Source: Pinus tabuliformis (lineage: Eukaryota > Streptophyta > Pinopsida > Pinales > Pinaceae). Taken from it: a stretch of DNA of 64,000 nt. The notes beneath the pieces were generated by a model, which did not search any database, was not told where the DNA came from, and saw only the letters and a program-made list of their open reading frames with translations. This document shows, piece after piece, positions 35,561 to 48,064 of this stretch (the first letter of the stretch is position 1; each line of letters starts with the position of its first letter). Made by a program: the position numbers and the translations under genes. Location: assembly GCA_031772625.1 (NCBI GenBank), contig CM062820.1:311725840-311789839 (forward strand), written 5' to 3'.

Positions 35561-35739
35561 GGAATCAAGGTTCATTAAAATAGTTACGAAAACTGGTTGC
35601 CCAAATAATGCTCCAGTGTTTTGGAAAGAAAGGGATCTCTCCTACTTACCACTAGAATAATATGATTTTATTTTAGAAGAAACACAGGTACAACCAACGA
35701 CAAAATTAAATCAACATCTTAGATATTGTAGAAAAGTTT

Positions 35740-36100
35740 GGAATTTTTATTTTGATGGTGCAAATTAGAAGGAAGGAAATGGAGCATGATTTTTGTTGAC
35801 ATCTCTAGAGGGTAGCTTGATTCTCCTCTCGTTCAAATTATAATTTGAGGCAACCAATAATGTGGAAGAGTATGAGGCATTACTAGTAGGCTTATAAGCG
35901 GCAAGGAATTTGAACATTGAATGTGTGACTGTGTTTGAAGACTCAGACATGGTGGTAAAGGAAATCAAGAACCAATAAGGGCTTACAGAAATGAGGTTTT
36001 GGATTTAATGGACAACTTCCTCCTGGCTTTCAATGTCCAATTCCTACCCAGGGAAGGAAATTTAATGGTCGATTCCCTAGCTATGGCTACCAGTAATTTA
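35740..36100 (+). mobile_element. Extra RNase H-like region of G, upstream of RT
   Basis: Pattern W-N-F-Y-F-D-G-A, E-A-T-N-N..E-Y-E-A-L, D-S-D-M-V-V-K-E-I, then N-V-Q-F..P-R-E-G-N..D-S-L-A, characteristic of the archaea-like RNase H (RVT_3) found as a second RNase H in Tat-group elements. Here it precedes the RT. Broken. Confidence 0.7.
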
Positions 36101-36559
36101 AGCCACTGCAAAATCCACTTCTCAGATATGAATTCAAAGTTAAGTACAGACCTTGAGTGCCTAATAATCTAAGACATTGGAAGTTGTTTGAAGATGATGA
36201 AAAAATCAAGCGTTTTATAGAAGCCATTAGGGAATTTTGAAATTCTGTGATCAACCAATACAAAGAAGAAGTGACAAAATAATGGCCAACCACTTGGGAG
36301 GAAACTATTGTTTGGCATAGAGTTCTACAGCTAAAGTGAAATGCCATTCCCGGTGGCCTAGTTCCTTTAGAGAGATTATTCAAATCTAACGACATGGGCT
36401 CAAAACCTGTTGAATAGGGACTCGATGAACAAGTGGAGAATCACAACATTGGCTCAGAGAATGTACCGCAGATGATCAAGTTGTCAAAAGGGATCCCCCA
36501 TCAATATAATTGAAGGTCCTTAAATCTCTTTAAAACCAATAAAGATGTATTTTCTTGGT

Positions 36560-37620
36560 AATATGATGATTTAAAGACCTTTGATACAAATGTTATTCAA
36601 CATAAGATTCCCTTAAAGAATAGAATGAAGCCTTGTAAGCAGAAACTTAGATAGATCAATCCCTTTTTACTCCCATCCATTAAGAAGGAAGTAAGGAAGT
36701 TACTTCAAGCCAAGATCATTGTACCCTTAAGGTAGTCAGAGTGGGTGGAAAACCTAGTTCCAGTTAGGAAAAAGAATGGAGAGATATGGTTGTGTGTGGA
36801 TCTCATAAACATCAACAAAGCTTCATTAAAAGACAACTACCCATTGCCACAGATGGATTATATATCACAGAATGTAGTTGGCTCAACTCAAATGTCCATG
36901 ATGGATGTCTTTTTGGGGTATAATTAGGTAGTAGTGGATCCCAATGATCAGAAGAAAACTACATTCGCTACACCCCGTGGGACCTTCATGTATGCAAGAA
37001 TGTCATTTGGCCTTATAAATGCAGGAGAAACCTTCCAAAGGGCCATGCATATAGCATTCGTGTGAGAATTGAACAAATTTGTAGTGGAATACTTGTATGA
37101 TATCACAGTTTTGTCTAGAAACAACGAGGAGCATATTGAATATTTGAAACTCACTTTTAAGAAATTTAGGAAGTATGGGTTGTCTCTAAATCCAAAGAAA
37201 TATCAGTTCGCTCTAAGCAAAGGTAAGCTATTGGGGCATATAGTAGCAAAAGAAGGGGTGAAGATCGATCCCAAGTGTGTTGAAGCTGTCAACAACATTT
37301 CCCTACATAGAAATAAAAAATAGGTCCAAATGTTCTTTGGAAGGATTAAATTCTTGAGGGGATTTATACCAAATTATGTAGAGATAGTGAAAGGTATCAT
37401 GAAGATTTTGAAGAAAGAGAATGAAGTGAAGTGGAATGCAGATTCTGTGGAATCCTTCTCTAGGATCAGGAGAGCTTTTGCAGAGGCTCCTGTGTTAGTC
37501 AGCCTAGATTATTCAATACCATTTCACATATTTTCTTTTACCTCCCCTCATACTATAGTCATTTTGTTATTGTAGAAGGACAATGAAGGTCACGAGCAAG
37601 CTATAGCCTTCTTAACCCAG
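36560..37620 (+). mobile_element. RT and start of RNase H of G
   Basis: Gypsy RT signatures: K-I-I-V-P-L-R..W-V-E-N-L-V-P-V-R-K-K-N-G, D-N-Y-P-L-P, F-A-T-P-R-G-T-F, F-G-L..N-A-G..T-F-Q-R-A-M, L-S-L-N-P-K-K and L-G-H-I-V..E-G-V-K-I-D-P. The RNase H connection begins near 37420. Interrupted by remnant C at 37623. Confidence 0.85.
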
Positions 37621-38456
37621 GTTGTTGGCATTATGATGCATGTGTTGTACTTGATGACAACCCACTCGTAGAAGAACAACTCTCTTATATATAACTAGAT
37701 GAATCTACAAAAGAGATATCAGATGTAACATAATACATGAGATGCAGGACAGCTCAAGGAATCAGATGACAGTTCTCAGTACGACAAGTTAGATTTGCAA
37801 TCAAGTCCAAAGGGGGAGATTGTTAGCATTATGACACAGGTTTGGCTTGATGACATAACTGTTGTCCTTGATGACAACTCACTCAAATAGCAGATCATAG
37901 TTCAGGCTCTCAGAATGGTAGAAAATGAGATACCCACAGGTTCCTTTTCACAGAGCCGCAGACACATGCAGGTGCACCGAACAAAAGGTGCGTACATATA
38001 CATAGGTTTACCGAACAAAAAGTGCATATGTAAAGTACACATGCAGAGAAAAGCGTGCATGTGGGAAATCGTATGGTTGATCCACGGTATTTAGTCTGAC
38101 ATTTTTGAACCTATGGTTTTGGTCCGTGGTTTTGCATCTAAAGTATTGAACCCAAGTATTGGGTCCCTAGTATTGGATTTTTATGGTTTTGGACCATGGT
38201 TTGAGTAAGCCTAGACTATAAAAAGGAAAGGAGATCAATTGGCTTGTGGGACAGTTGTGTTGAATATCTTGAAAAGAGCAAGATCTGTAATACTGGTGAT
38301 CGGATGGTGAGTTATAGTTGGACCTGAATCAGGGAGAAACTTGAGAATTACAATATGGATCTACTGATGGGTCGAGATCTCCTTGATGTATGATTAGATC
38401 TATAAATTTGATAATCTAGGTATAATTGAAGTCTGATTAAGAAAAAGGATATATTA

Positions 38457-38640
38457 TCTATACCCGCGGGTCCGACACAGTGGAAGCGCGTATACCCGCA
38501 AGTTTGGCACAGTGGAGGCATGGATATACGCAGATTGGACACAGCGCAGGTGCGTATTTCGCAGGATCGACACTACAGAGGTGCGGATACCCGCAGGTTC
38601 GACACAGTGGAGGTGTGGATACCTGCAGGTTCGATTTGAC
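38457..38640. repeat. Minisatellite of about 33 bp in the LTR of C
   Basis: Five to six units of the type tacccgcaggttcgacacag followed by tggaggtgcgga. B has roughly one such unit at the matching place (about 2153-2175). GC-richer than the surroundings. Confidence 0.85.
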
Positions 38641-38889
38641 ATATCTACATATGTACGCAGGTTTCTATTGGTGAAGTAGCAGACTTTTCTTGAAATATGT
38701 TTTAGCTACTTCTGTTTATTACTACAATGTTCTAAGTTTTGAATTGGTGTATGGTTACTGGTATTGTGTTATGAGAAGTTATTGATTCAGTATTTGTACA
38801 AGAAATTTGGTTGATTGCAGATCTATTTGATGTTTGATTGATGTTTATGGATCCAGTCTGAAAATTTATGAAATGTCGTCCCTAGAAGA

Positions 38890-39150
38890 GAAGAGAAGGT
38901 TGAAGCCTTCTGTAGGTCAACACCTACGTACTAGTACCTCAGCTAGTACAAGAGCTAAGGGGGTGGTAGCTCCCTTCCAGTAGCAGCTGGAAAATGAGTG
39001 AAGGTTGGAGCATTCAGTAGGCCGGCACCTACGTACTAGTAAATGGATCGGCCAGTACAAGAGCTAAGGGGGTTGTAGCTCCCTTCCAGGAGAGCTTGGA
39101 GAACGAGAGAAGGTTGTAACCTTCTGCAGGAAGTAGCCTGCGTACTAGTA
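38890..39150 (+). promoter_or_regulatory. Duplicated hairpin module in LTR of C
   Basis: The module seen once at 2507-2630 appears twice: two copies of caCACCTACGTACTAGTA-like sequence and two copies of gagctaaggggg..gtagctcccttcc, ending in the AGAAGG-ttgtaa-CCTTCT hairpin. Confidence 0.65.
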
Positions 39151-39540
39151 TAAGACTGCACCAGTACAGAACTATTGTAAAAAGAAGTTTCTTATTAAAA
39201 GAAGATTGAGACGACTTGCAGCAGGTGGTTTTCACCCACATTAGGTTTCCACCTTACATCATGGTGTTCATGTGTGCTTCTTGTGTGTGATGATCTATTC
39301 TATTTTACTGCTCCTATTTACTGTTCATATGGTTAGTAATGTTCAGATGCACTCATTAAGGATCAACTAACTGAATCATAAGTTTACTGGATATACGCTT
39401 GTTTCTTTACACACAGTTGCGTATACATGCGGTTTGCCTTAACTGAAGTAGCATATATGAATCTTAATATCGAAAAGGAAAAGTTTTATTGATTTGATAA
39501 TACTGATTCACCACCCCCCTCTCAGTATTATTTCCAATTG

Positions 39541-41170
39541 CAGGAGGCTGAATTAAAATATAATATCTTGGAAAAGCAATCTTATGCCCTGATCAAATCT
39601 TTGAAGGCCTTCAGAGTATATGTTTTACACTCTAACATTGTAGCTTATGTCCCAAAAACAACTGTTAAAGATATCCTGGTGCAAGGGGAAAATGAGGGAA
39701 AAAGAGGTAAGTGGATTTCTAAAATCCAAGAGTATGACATGGATATCAAGCCCACTAAACTCATCAAAGGACAAGGATTGGCCAAAATCATATCAAATTC
39801 TAATTGCCGGGCCTTGGGGGTTAACCTATTAATAGAAGAAGAAGGAGAATGGACACAGCAACCAATGATCAAGACATTGATACAAAAAATTCATATCAAA
39901 TATGAAACATCTGCCTGGTATAAAGATGTCATTAACTATATTCTACTCTTGAGGTGACCAGTGAGGATGGATGAATCCAAGTATAAAGCATTGAGATTAG
40001 AAGCCCAAAATTTTATTATATCCAATGGGCAACTATACTAGAAATACTCAACTGGAATTCTACTTCTACGTTTAATAGAAACAAAAACTCAATGGGTAAT
40101 TGATGAATTCCATAGTGGCATCTGTGGAGGAAACTATAATTGGAAGACCAACACTCATAAGATATTGAGAGCAGGATTATATTGGCCTAAACTATTGAAA
40201 TAAGTTCACTCCTATGTTTGTGCCTACCAGCAGTGTCAAATGTTTATCAAGAAGTAGAAATTAGCCCCACTCACATTAATCCTTGTTTGTATAGAATATC
40301 CTTTCAAGCAATGGGGATTAGATTTTATCAAAGAGATACACCCCCCTTCCAGCAACCAACATAAGTGGATACTCATAGCCACAAAATATTTCACAAAATG
40401 GGTGGAAGCAATCCCAACCTGAAATGCAACTGGCACTATGATCATAAAGTTTTTGTAGGAAAATATCCTCACCAGGTTTGGGTGTCTTATGAAAATCGTG
40501 ACTGACAACGCTTAGGTTTTTAATTCTGCAAAATTTATCAATTTTTGTGAGAAATTTAACATTATAGTTGGCCACTCTACTACCTACTATCCACAGGGAA
40601 AGGAACTAGTTTATTCTTCTAAGAAAAGGGTAGTAAGGATCCTGAAAAAGACATTTACAGAAAGCCATAGAAATTGGAACTCTCAACTAAAATTTTCCCT
40701 ATGAGCTAACAAGGTCACTACTAAAAGATCGATGGGGAAATCTCCTTTCAAATTGTTCTATGGGAAAGAAGCTATATTACCTATACAAATCACCATGCCG
40801 GTTGCGAGGATATTACAAGATGTGGAAGAAGAACCAAACTCCCTAACACAGAGGATAAATCAACTTGTTGAGCTCTAAGACAATGGAGAGCAGGTAAACC
40901 ACAAGTTAATTGAATACCAATAGAAAATGAAATATTTGTTCGATAAGAATGCTAACGACAGTTGTCGTTAGCCAGTAGATCTAGTTTTGAGCTGGGATTC
41001 AAGAAGAGAAGACAAAGGGGAAAATGGAAAATTTGATCCCTTATGGTTTGGACCCTTCAAGATTACTAAGGAAAAGGGAAACAATACTTTCTTGCTAGAA
41101 AAAATGGAGGGTGAAATTCTCGAGCTTTTTGTAAATGGGAAATTCCTCAAGCTTTACTTTCAACACTAAG
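39541..41170 (+). mobile_element. RNase H end and integrase of G
   Basis: RNase H tail (Y-N-I-L-E-K-Q..A-L-I-K-S-L-K-A-F-R, about 39541-39900), then integrase: zinc-binding-like region near 40150-40250, W-G-L-D-F core near 40315, I-V-T-D-N near 40497, T-Y-Y-P-Q-G near 40580 and a C-terminal domain (about 40985-41165, F-G-P-F-K-I). Broken. Confidence 0.85.
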
Positions 41171-41364
41171 AGGTCCATTTCTCACCCAATGTACATACCG
41201 GTGAGCCACTCTCAAATACCAATAATACTTTTAGTTCTTTACATTTTTGTTTTTTTTTATATATATACTTTAATAAAATGACTCCATGCGCAATGGGTAG
41301 GAGGCTACTAGCTTGCCGGTTCTTAGTGCCTTGGTAGTAAGGCACAATCTCCATTTGCAGCCAA
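41171..41364 (+). other. Tail of G before the 3' LTR
   Basis: Non-coding. No clear PPT is left next to the 3' LTR; a purine-rich stretch gggtaggagg lies near 41297. Confidence 0.4.
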
Positions 41365-44075
41365 TGTTATCACTTACTCCAAAATTGTTCGAATGGTGCC
41401 AAGTGATGTCAAAAAAATTCAGAATAGAAGAGGATATTACAATAATTTTCCAAGTAGTAGAAGGAATCAAAGCATACATCAGACCTTCTCCATTGGAAAG
41501 TGCTCAGAACAAGCTTTCCAACGATATGTGGAAGTCCAAAAATGGACTCCTCAATCGAAAGACATGGTCTGCCAAAGTTTGAAGAATTTGAAGTCTTAGT
41601 AAATAAGGAATATCAGAGATTGCAATATCGAAGGTCCAGAGTATTGGAAATCGCTTATCGGAGGTCCCACATACTAGCACATCACAACATAAGAGACATC
41701 GAAGATTGGCGGTCACAACATTAGGGATCCAATGCATTAGAACAGGAATTATCGGAGCTCAAAGGAGATCAACGCATCACAGTATCGAAACATCGAAACT
41801 TTTGTAGTTGACAACCTTTTAAATTTTGCAACAAGGTTAAACCACAGATTGTGTTAAAACCACTGGGGGACTCCAATGAAGGTTATCAAAGTATTTCATT
41901 GCAAAACCAAAGGTGGATCGGACTTTTTCTCTCTCGTTTATTAAGACATGTGCAAACATAGGATTGCCTTCGATAATGACATGTGGCATCATAGTATTGC
42001 CTCTAATAATGACACATGGAAGCATATGATTGGTTCTGATAACCTACAGTGGCATCTGACATCAACTTGACAAGGTGGTACGAAAGGACACATGGAAGTC
42101 TATTTTGGCATTTTGAGGGGGCATAAGGATGAAAATCTGGGTGACATGTGGAAGTGATGACATCATATTAGAGGTCAGAATATCGAAGGTTGAAGATGTC
42201 AGCACTTTATAACAGTTGCCAATTTAAGAATTGCTCTCAAGGGGGCTCTAATATAGGCCTAGCACATAGTCATAAGAAAAACTCAAAGAACCAAACGCAT
42301 AAAGGTTCGGGCTAACCACCAAAGGATATCGATGATCGAGGAATCGAAACATCACAACTCCCATGTTATTTCCCCTATTAGAAACCTCCGATGAGAGGAG
42401 CTTTGATTTTTGGCTAGTGTATGGTGAAGAGGAAGTTAAAGAAACTTGGGTGCTAAGCACTTAACAAAGGAAAAGTAGCCCTTGGCAGGAACAAAAGTGC
42501 TCTAGCACCTCAAGGCTAAGCGATAGGTCATGGCCCTCGGTCCTATGGAGAGAAATGAGGGAAGGGCTAAACAAAAGGAACTAGGAAAAAATGAGAACTT
42601 TGCATTAAGTTACAATATAGAAGAGGCTCCAATGTAGTATTAATGTGATAGTCATTAGCCTAGTCATATAATAAAATGAATGCCAAAGGAGCAAAATGCA
42701 AGGGACTAAGGAGTATTAGTGAAGCATGAGGAGGAATCACTCTAATAAGGAAGTACAGAACTTTAAAGGTGTATGGGTAGGTAGCTAAGGTATCGAATGA
42801 AGGCACATAGTAGTAGGATATTGAAAAGGGTTCATCCTATGGAAGACTCTGTAACAAGAAACCAAGGACTACAAAGGGACCAACGATGATTTGGATACTT
42901 TGCGCACACGTATTTAGTGAGTAAATGGAGGTATGGGACTCAGGAAGCAGTAATTTCTCAACATGGAGCTCCACATAGTCATGAAATGAAATACTGCTAG
43001 GTCAATATTTGTTTTTGCTATGTGACAAGCAAATGACAGTTGATCTCTCGCACCTCCAAAGAGGAGGGAATTCAGGAAGTTAAGGGAAAAGAAGTGGGAA
43101 CCAGCCGAGTAACAGAGGAGGAACATCATGACAAAGGCATGGTCTGATTAGAGGCGATCACATGAACTAGAATGGAGATATTTTTCTAGGTCATTATTCA
43201 GTTTTTCCATGTTCTATATTTTGTACTATGTTTCATTTTAAAGAAGAAATCAATCTGTTGTAATCATTTTGGGTAGCACAACTATCGCACGTCAAGAAAG
43301 CTAGTCAATCAGGCTGTTGGAGCTCGACTAAGATATTCTTTAGTTGTTCAAATATCCCCTCCTTATAAATAAAGGGAAGAAACACTTAAAGTAGTTTCAA
43401 AATTTTTGGAAAGAACTCTTGGAAGGGACATTTTCCTCGTTTCATGAAGGCATGTATGAATATTGATGTATGCACTTTTCTCAAAAAATTAATACAAGGT
43501 TTTTGGTGATTCCAACTTATTGGATTGTATTATGTTCTTCTCCCTCTATGTTTTCATATATGTTAAATACTATTCTTAGTTTTCATGTCACTTAATTGCT
43601 AGATATATTTCTCATTAGATCCATATTCATTAGATCAAGTTATTGATGGAAAATGTATGTATTGATGTGGAAACAAAGTCTTTAAAAAGTTTTCCATATA
43701 TCTTAGCATTTCATAAGCATTTCCTTAGGACCGCCTCTCTCCAAATCCAGATATATATAATTCTTAAGTTTAATTAGATATATGATGGATTTCTCTTGTA
43801 CTATCTTCTACTATTAAATTTGTCTTAACAACTGATTTGTTGCAAGATCTCAATCTACTTTGGCCACCATTGACTGGGCATTATTTCTTGTGTATTCTTC
43901 TGTGTACATTGGTTCATACATTGTATCTTTATGAATGGTTCTAAATCAATATTATTTGAATTACTTGTGACAAACTATGGTGTTGTATGTCTTTAAGATA
44001 AATTTGACACACTAATTAGATTTCCTAGGCACTGGTCTCCAATCAACCCAGAGGTTGTCTGTAGGAGTGACAACA
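41365..44075 (+). repeat. 3' LTR of G
   Basis: Begins tgttatcacttact and ends aggagtgacaaca, followed by tccac. Collinear with 30501-33042. Confidence 0.87.
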
Positions 44076-44080
44076 TCCAC
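44076..44080. repeat. Target-site duplication of G, right
   Basis: The sequence tccac, identical to 30496-30500. Confidence 0.85.
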
Positions 44081-44910
44081 CATCAAAAGCATGATTCAAA
44101 TACTCCTAGGATTGGATTTCTTCAATTTTCGTGCCAAATATTAGTGATGAGTTTTTCTTGTTGCATAACATAAACAGTGGATAGAGATGCACATAAAAAG
44201 GGGAAATGGTTATTATTAATTGGAAATTACTTTCCCATCGTATGGATTAGTTACAAGAATCAATCTTCCTTTCAAGAAATTGAAACAATCCTCACATAGG
44301 GCTCCTATTTCCTGTTGTTAAGGCATGCAGGGTAAATATCAGAAGTGTGGTTTGAGAGATGGCTTGAATTGGAAGATTTCTTTTTTATTTTTCATTTAAT
44401 ACTCATCCGCAAACATGACCAAAAATATTCTGACTCAGACATCCCCATTTTTTTCACCTCAAATCCCATAGTGACGCCAAAGAAAATAAATCTTGAATTG
44501 ACACCGATGATTTTCGTCTATCTGGAATTTTTTGCACATATTGACCTAATACCATGTAATTTAGCTAACCACCATTCCCTCATCCAAGTGTTTGACACCA
44601 CAACATCTAAATTAGCTTCTTTCATTCATTTTGTATACTAATGGGGATTGAGTTGGAATTGTAGCCTCCATAGAGAATGACATCAATAATAGCTACAAAT
44701 AGTAAAGAGCGCAACGACATTCAAAAATATATATTATGCAACGACATATTCATCTACTCTCAACGAAAAATAAAATTGACAACTGGTCTTACTAATTTGT
44801 AAAAGAAGACCAAATTTAGTTCATGAATAACCTGACACAACTATTTCTTGCAAAATTTTACATGCATTTACAATGAAGTGCAAACCTTATTTTAAACTAT
44901 TTTATTTTTG
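44081..44910. other. Intergenic, no gene supported
   Basis: AT-rich. An open stretch of 98 codons on the forward strand (44345-44641) matches nothing I recognise. Confidence 0.4.
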
Positions 44911-45230
44911 CAAACATAATAATTTCAAATATGTGAGGAAGGATGGTTTGTGGAACAAGGAATATAAACCTTCACACCGACATACATCCAGACTTTGAGG
45001 TCACTCAACATAGTGAAATATCCGCACAAGAGTTCATGGAATATTCACATGTTAACTTTAAGTTTATACTCTTATTCTCTTAAGTGCAAATACTTTTTTC
45101 TGCACTAAGTATTTTGCACTCTGTACTTTTTGTTTGAACGCCTATGAAACTGCTCTTTGGATGTAGAGAATAAGTGTGGAAAGATCAATGTCATATACAA
45201 TATAAAATCTCAATTATCAATTTTAGTGTT
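44911..45230. repeat. Tandem duplication, copy 1
   Basis: Shares with 45423-45750 an ordered series of words: tttcaaat, ggaaggatg, acatacatcca, tatgaaactgctctttgg, atacaatataaaatctca. Offset about 516 bp. Confidence 0.85.
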
Positions 45231-45422
45231 ACATGAAATGTGCATGAGAAATTTTTCCTCTCCACATGATTCCCTTGAACAAAACCTAGGTCATTCGATA
45301 ATCTCATGAGAATAAATACACCTTCATATATTTTATGCTAAACACAATAGTCGTTAGATTGAATGCCATTATTAAATAAGTGTTATTATATTTAGATCAG
45401 TAGTTTGTCTTTTTTCTTTGAA

Positions 45423-45750
45423 ATGATAACATAACAGTTTCAAATACATGTGGAAGGATGATGTGGAATAAGGAACATAAACCTCCACACACACATACAT
45501 CCACACTTCGAGGTTGCTCTGTACACTGAAATATTTGTACAAGAGCTCATGGATTTTTGGCATGTTAACTTTAAATTTATGTTGTTTTGCTCTTAAGTGA
45601 TTTTTTTTTCTTTTTCTATACTAAGTACTTTGCACTCTATATTTTTTGTCAGAACACTTATGAAACTGCTCTTTGGACACAACGAGCAAGTGTGGAAAGA
45701 TAAAATCCATATACAATATAAAATCTCATTTATCAATTTTAGTGTTGCGT
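45423..45750. repeat. Tandem duplication, copy 2
   Basis: Diverged direct copy of 44911-45230, roughly 15-20% different by eye. Neither copy has a supported gene. Confidence 0.85.
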
Positions 45751-46634
45751 ATTGTAGTAGTTCTTAGTGAAATTAATATTCATGTTTATGACATACTCTA
45801 TCTCATAATCATGAAAATAATGGAAGGAAATGTACAAACAGTTGAAATAATTCTATGCATTTACGATACAAAAATTTGGTATTTTCACATAGCATGCAAA
45901 AAATAATCAATTGCGGGTACTATTATCAATATGCATTGAGTAAATCCACACGCAATGACGTTTATATCACAGCTAGTTGCAAAGATATCAATAAGGTCAT
46001 ATCTATTGACATTATAAAATACGCTTTTCGATATTTATTTGGTGAATTCAAGTATATATTGCTTTCAAAAGACCGATATTTAGTATTTGATTGAGTCATC
46101 TTGGATTAGAGAAAAAATCTATGAGTTTTGGCTGGAAGTGTTATTTGTGTTGGTGTTGGTGTCCTCCTCACTATTGTTTCTATTACTGGTATTTCCAGTG
46201 TACTAATGAGTAGATCATATCTATACATCATTAGTGTGAGAAGTTAGTTTTAGACATAGAACATGTGCAAAAATTATAGTTAATGAATTAAAGATTAGGC
46301 TTAGAATATTTGTTGACTGAATACCGTGAGACTCATTTCTATTACGTTGTACTCAAATGAGGATGCAATATGGATATGGATGATGAATTTTTTTATTTTT
46401 ATTTTTTTCCGATTTTTCAGTTGGGAAATACTATTTGGTCTTAAGATTCTTGAAAAAATCTATGTGTAAGTGGTTGAGCGTATAAAAAACCAATGTTAAT
46501 TTTAATATCTATAGACTGTTTGAAGTGAATACGTTAGTACAATGAAAGATTGAGAGCTTTTTTCACATTATGAATTTGCTATGTAATTCTACACATATGC
46601 ATTTTTGTACTATTGTTGTTGGTTCATTTATTTT

Positions 46635-46656
46635 TATTATCATTATTATTAGTATT

Positions 46657-46704
<48 letters not shown>
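46635..46704. repeat. ATT microsatellite
   Basis: About 22 units of ATT with two AGT variants near the left end. Confidence 0.95.
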
Positions 46705-48064
46705 TATGAGCATATTCTGTAACTACGAAAATAGCTAGGTGAATAAATTTGTACATAAATGGTTGTGCCGAATAGGTTGTTCGGAGAAAGTGTGTGTGGA
46801 GAAGAAAAATTCATGCACATAAACAAAAATAGCTTTACATACACCACAATTGAAAACATTGATAAATATGCCTTAGTTGCAATTTTAATTATAGTTGCAA
46901 TGTTCAGTTTCAAAATTTCTAATGTCTAAACCATTTAGAATAGAAGTCTTTTGCAATTTGATTTCATTATAACCTTCACAAAATGTAATTAGTAGTATTT
47001 ATCTTTTTTCTTAAATATTTTATTTCTTACCTTCACATGGACAAACTATAAATGTATGAATTATTTTGTTTGCTAGGACTACTAGTTGCAGCTTGTATTC
47101 TCATTGTATTTATATTGAATGACATCAAAAAACTTGCAAAGAAGAAAATATGAGAAGGGGTAATTCTAAAATTGGAAGTGCCTCTCTACTTTGTGGAAAT
47201 AAAATTTATAAAATGAAATATTTATTATTTATCTGAAGAACTAAGTTCAGCTAATATTGAATGATATGATTACAATGGCCAAATGTGGAATTATCTAATC
47301 CAGAATTGGAAGATTGTAAAACAATTTTACGCAGTGAATGTCCTGAGTACACATTAATTTGCTGAATAAATGGGAAAAAATTACTTGTATTTATTGATAG
47401 GAGAGCTTTGGTTAATCAAAATAGAACATGATCTAGAATAATAATAAAATAAGCTTCATGTAGTAACTCAATTTCATTTCATATCATTAAAATCGATGGT
47501 ATTTGAATGTAACTTCATAGATGATCTGCTCAATTATGATAGGATTAAGGCGGTTGCAATTTCTTTGAAAGAATGATGGTGACATGGTGTGGGGCTATGG
47601 GGTAGTGTGGCTAGAGAGTTGAAAGCAATGATTTCATCATATGGAATACAAAATGATTTCAAACATTAGATGTCAATTTCTATTCTTTGTGAAAACAATT
47701 TGTTAATGTTCATTTTCTATATTCTGTAGATAAGACAACAAAGAAAGTCGCAAAGATTAGTCAAATGTATGTGACAATATTTAAAGTAAAAATTCGCTTC
47801 ATTATAAGTGTTATAAGAAACTAAAATACATCATTCATATAACAAGAATTGTATTCAGGTTCAAATTATCATTGCCATAACTATGATTGAAATAAACATC
47901 AAAGTCAAAACATAGTTCTGTCAATCAAAAATAGTTATTGAATATCCATTTTCATTTCTATTAACGAAAGAGTAATTATGTTCAAATTGTTCACAAAAAT
48001 GGTAAACATTGTCAGAATTTGTATAAAGAAATGAGTTTTTAACAATAATGTATATAAATTCCCC
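46705..48064. other. Intergenic, AT-rich, nothing seen
   Basis: No open frame or repeat that I can support on either strand. Confidence 0.5.

Larger units (their letters stand above)
37623..39540 (+). mobile_element. Copia remnant C inside G, same family as B
   Basis: A short start of one LTR (37623 onward, tgttggcattatg), a little internal sequence, a PPT (37809-37820, aaagggggagat) and a nearly whole LTR (37821-39540). Flanks are caggt and cagga, a near 5-bp duplication, and G sequence resumes right after it. No coding region remains. The LTR is longer than that of B because of an expanded 33-bp repeat and a duplicated hairpin module. Confidence 0.82.
30501..44075 (+). mobile_element. Gypsy element G, Tat-like, heavily broken, containing copia remnant C
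   Basis: Ty3/gypsy LTR retrotransposon with very long LTRs (30501-33042 and 41365-44075), a perfect 5-bp duplication tccac, a Tat/Athila-type PBS, and gag, protease, an extra RNase H-like domain, RT, RNase H and integrase in that order. The long LTRs, PBS and second RNase H point to the Tat group. LTR divergence over the last 300 bases is about 13-14% by eye, so it is close to A in age and older than B. It is heavily broken, with some dozens of breaks. Copia remnant C (37623-39540) sits in the pol region between RT and integrase. Confidence 0.88.

Noticed and set aside
45855-46094. Helitron Rep domain fragment
   Set aside because: Only a vague K-Y-x-F-R-Y-L resemblance; no H-U-H motif or other Rep signature nearby.
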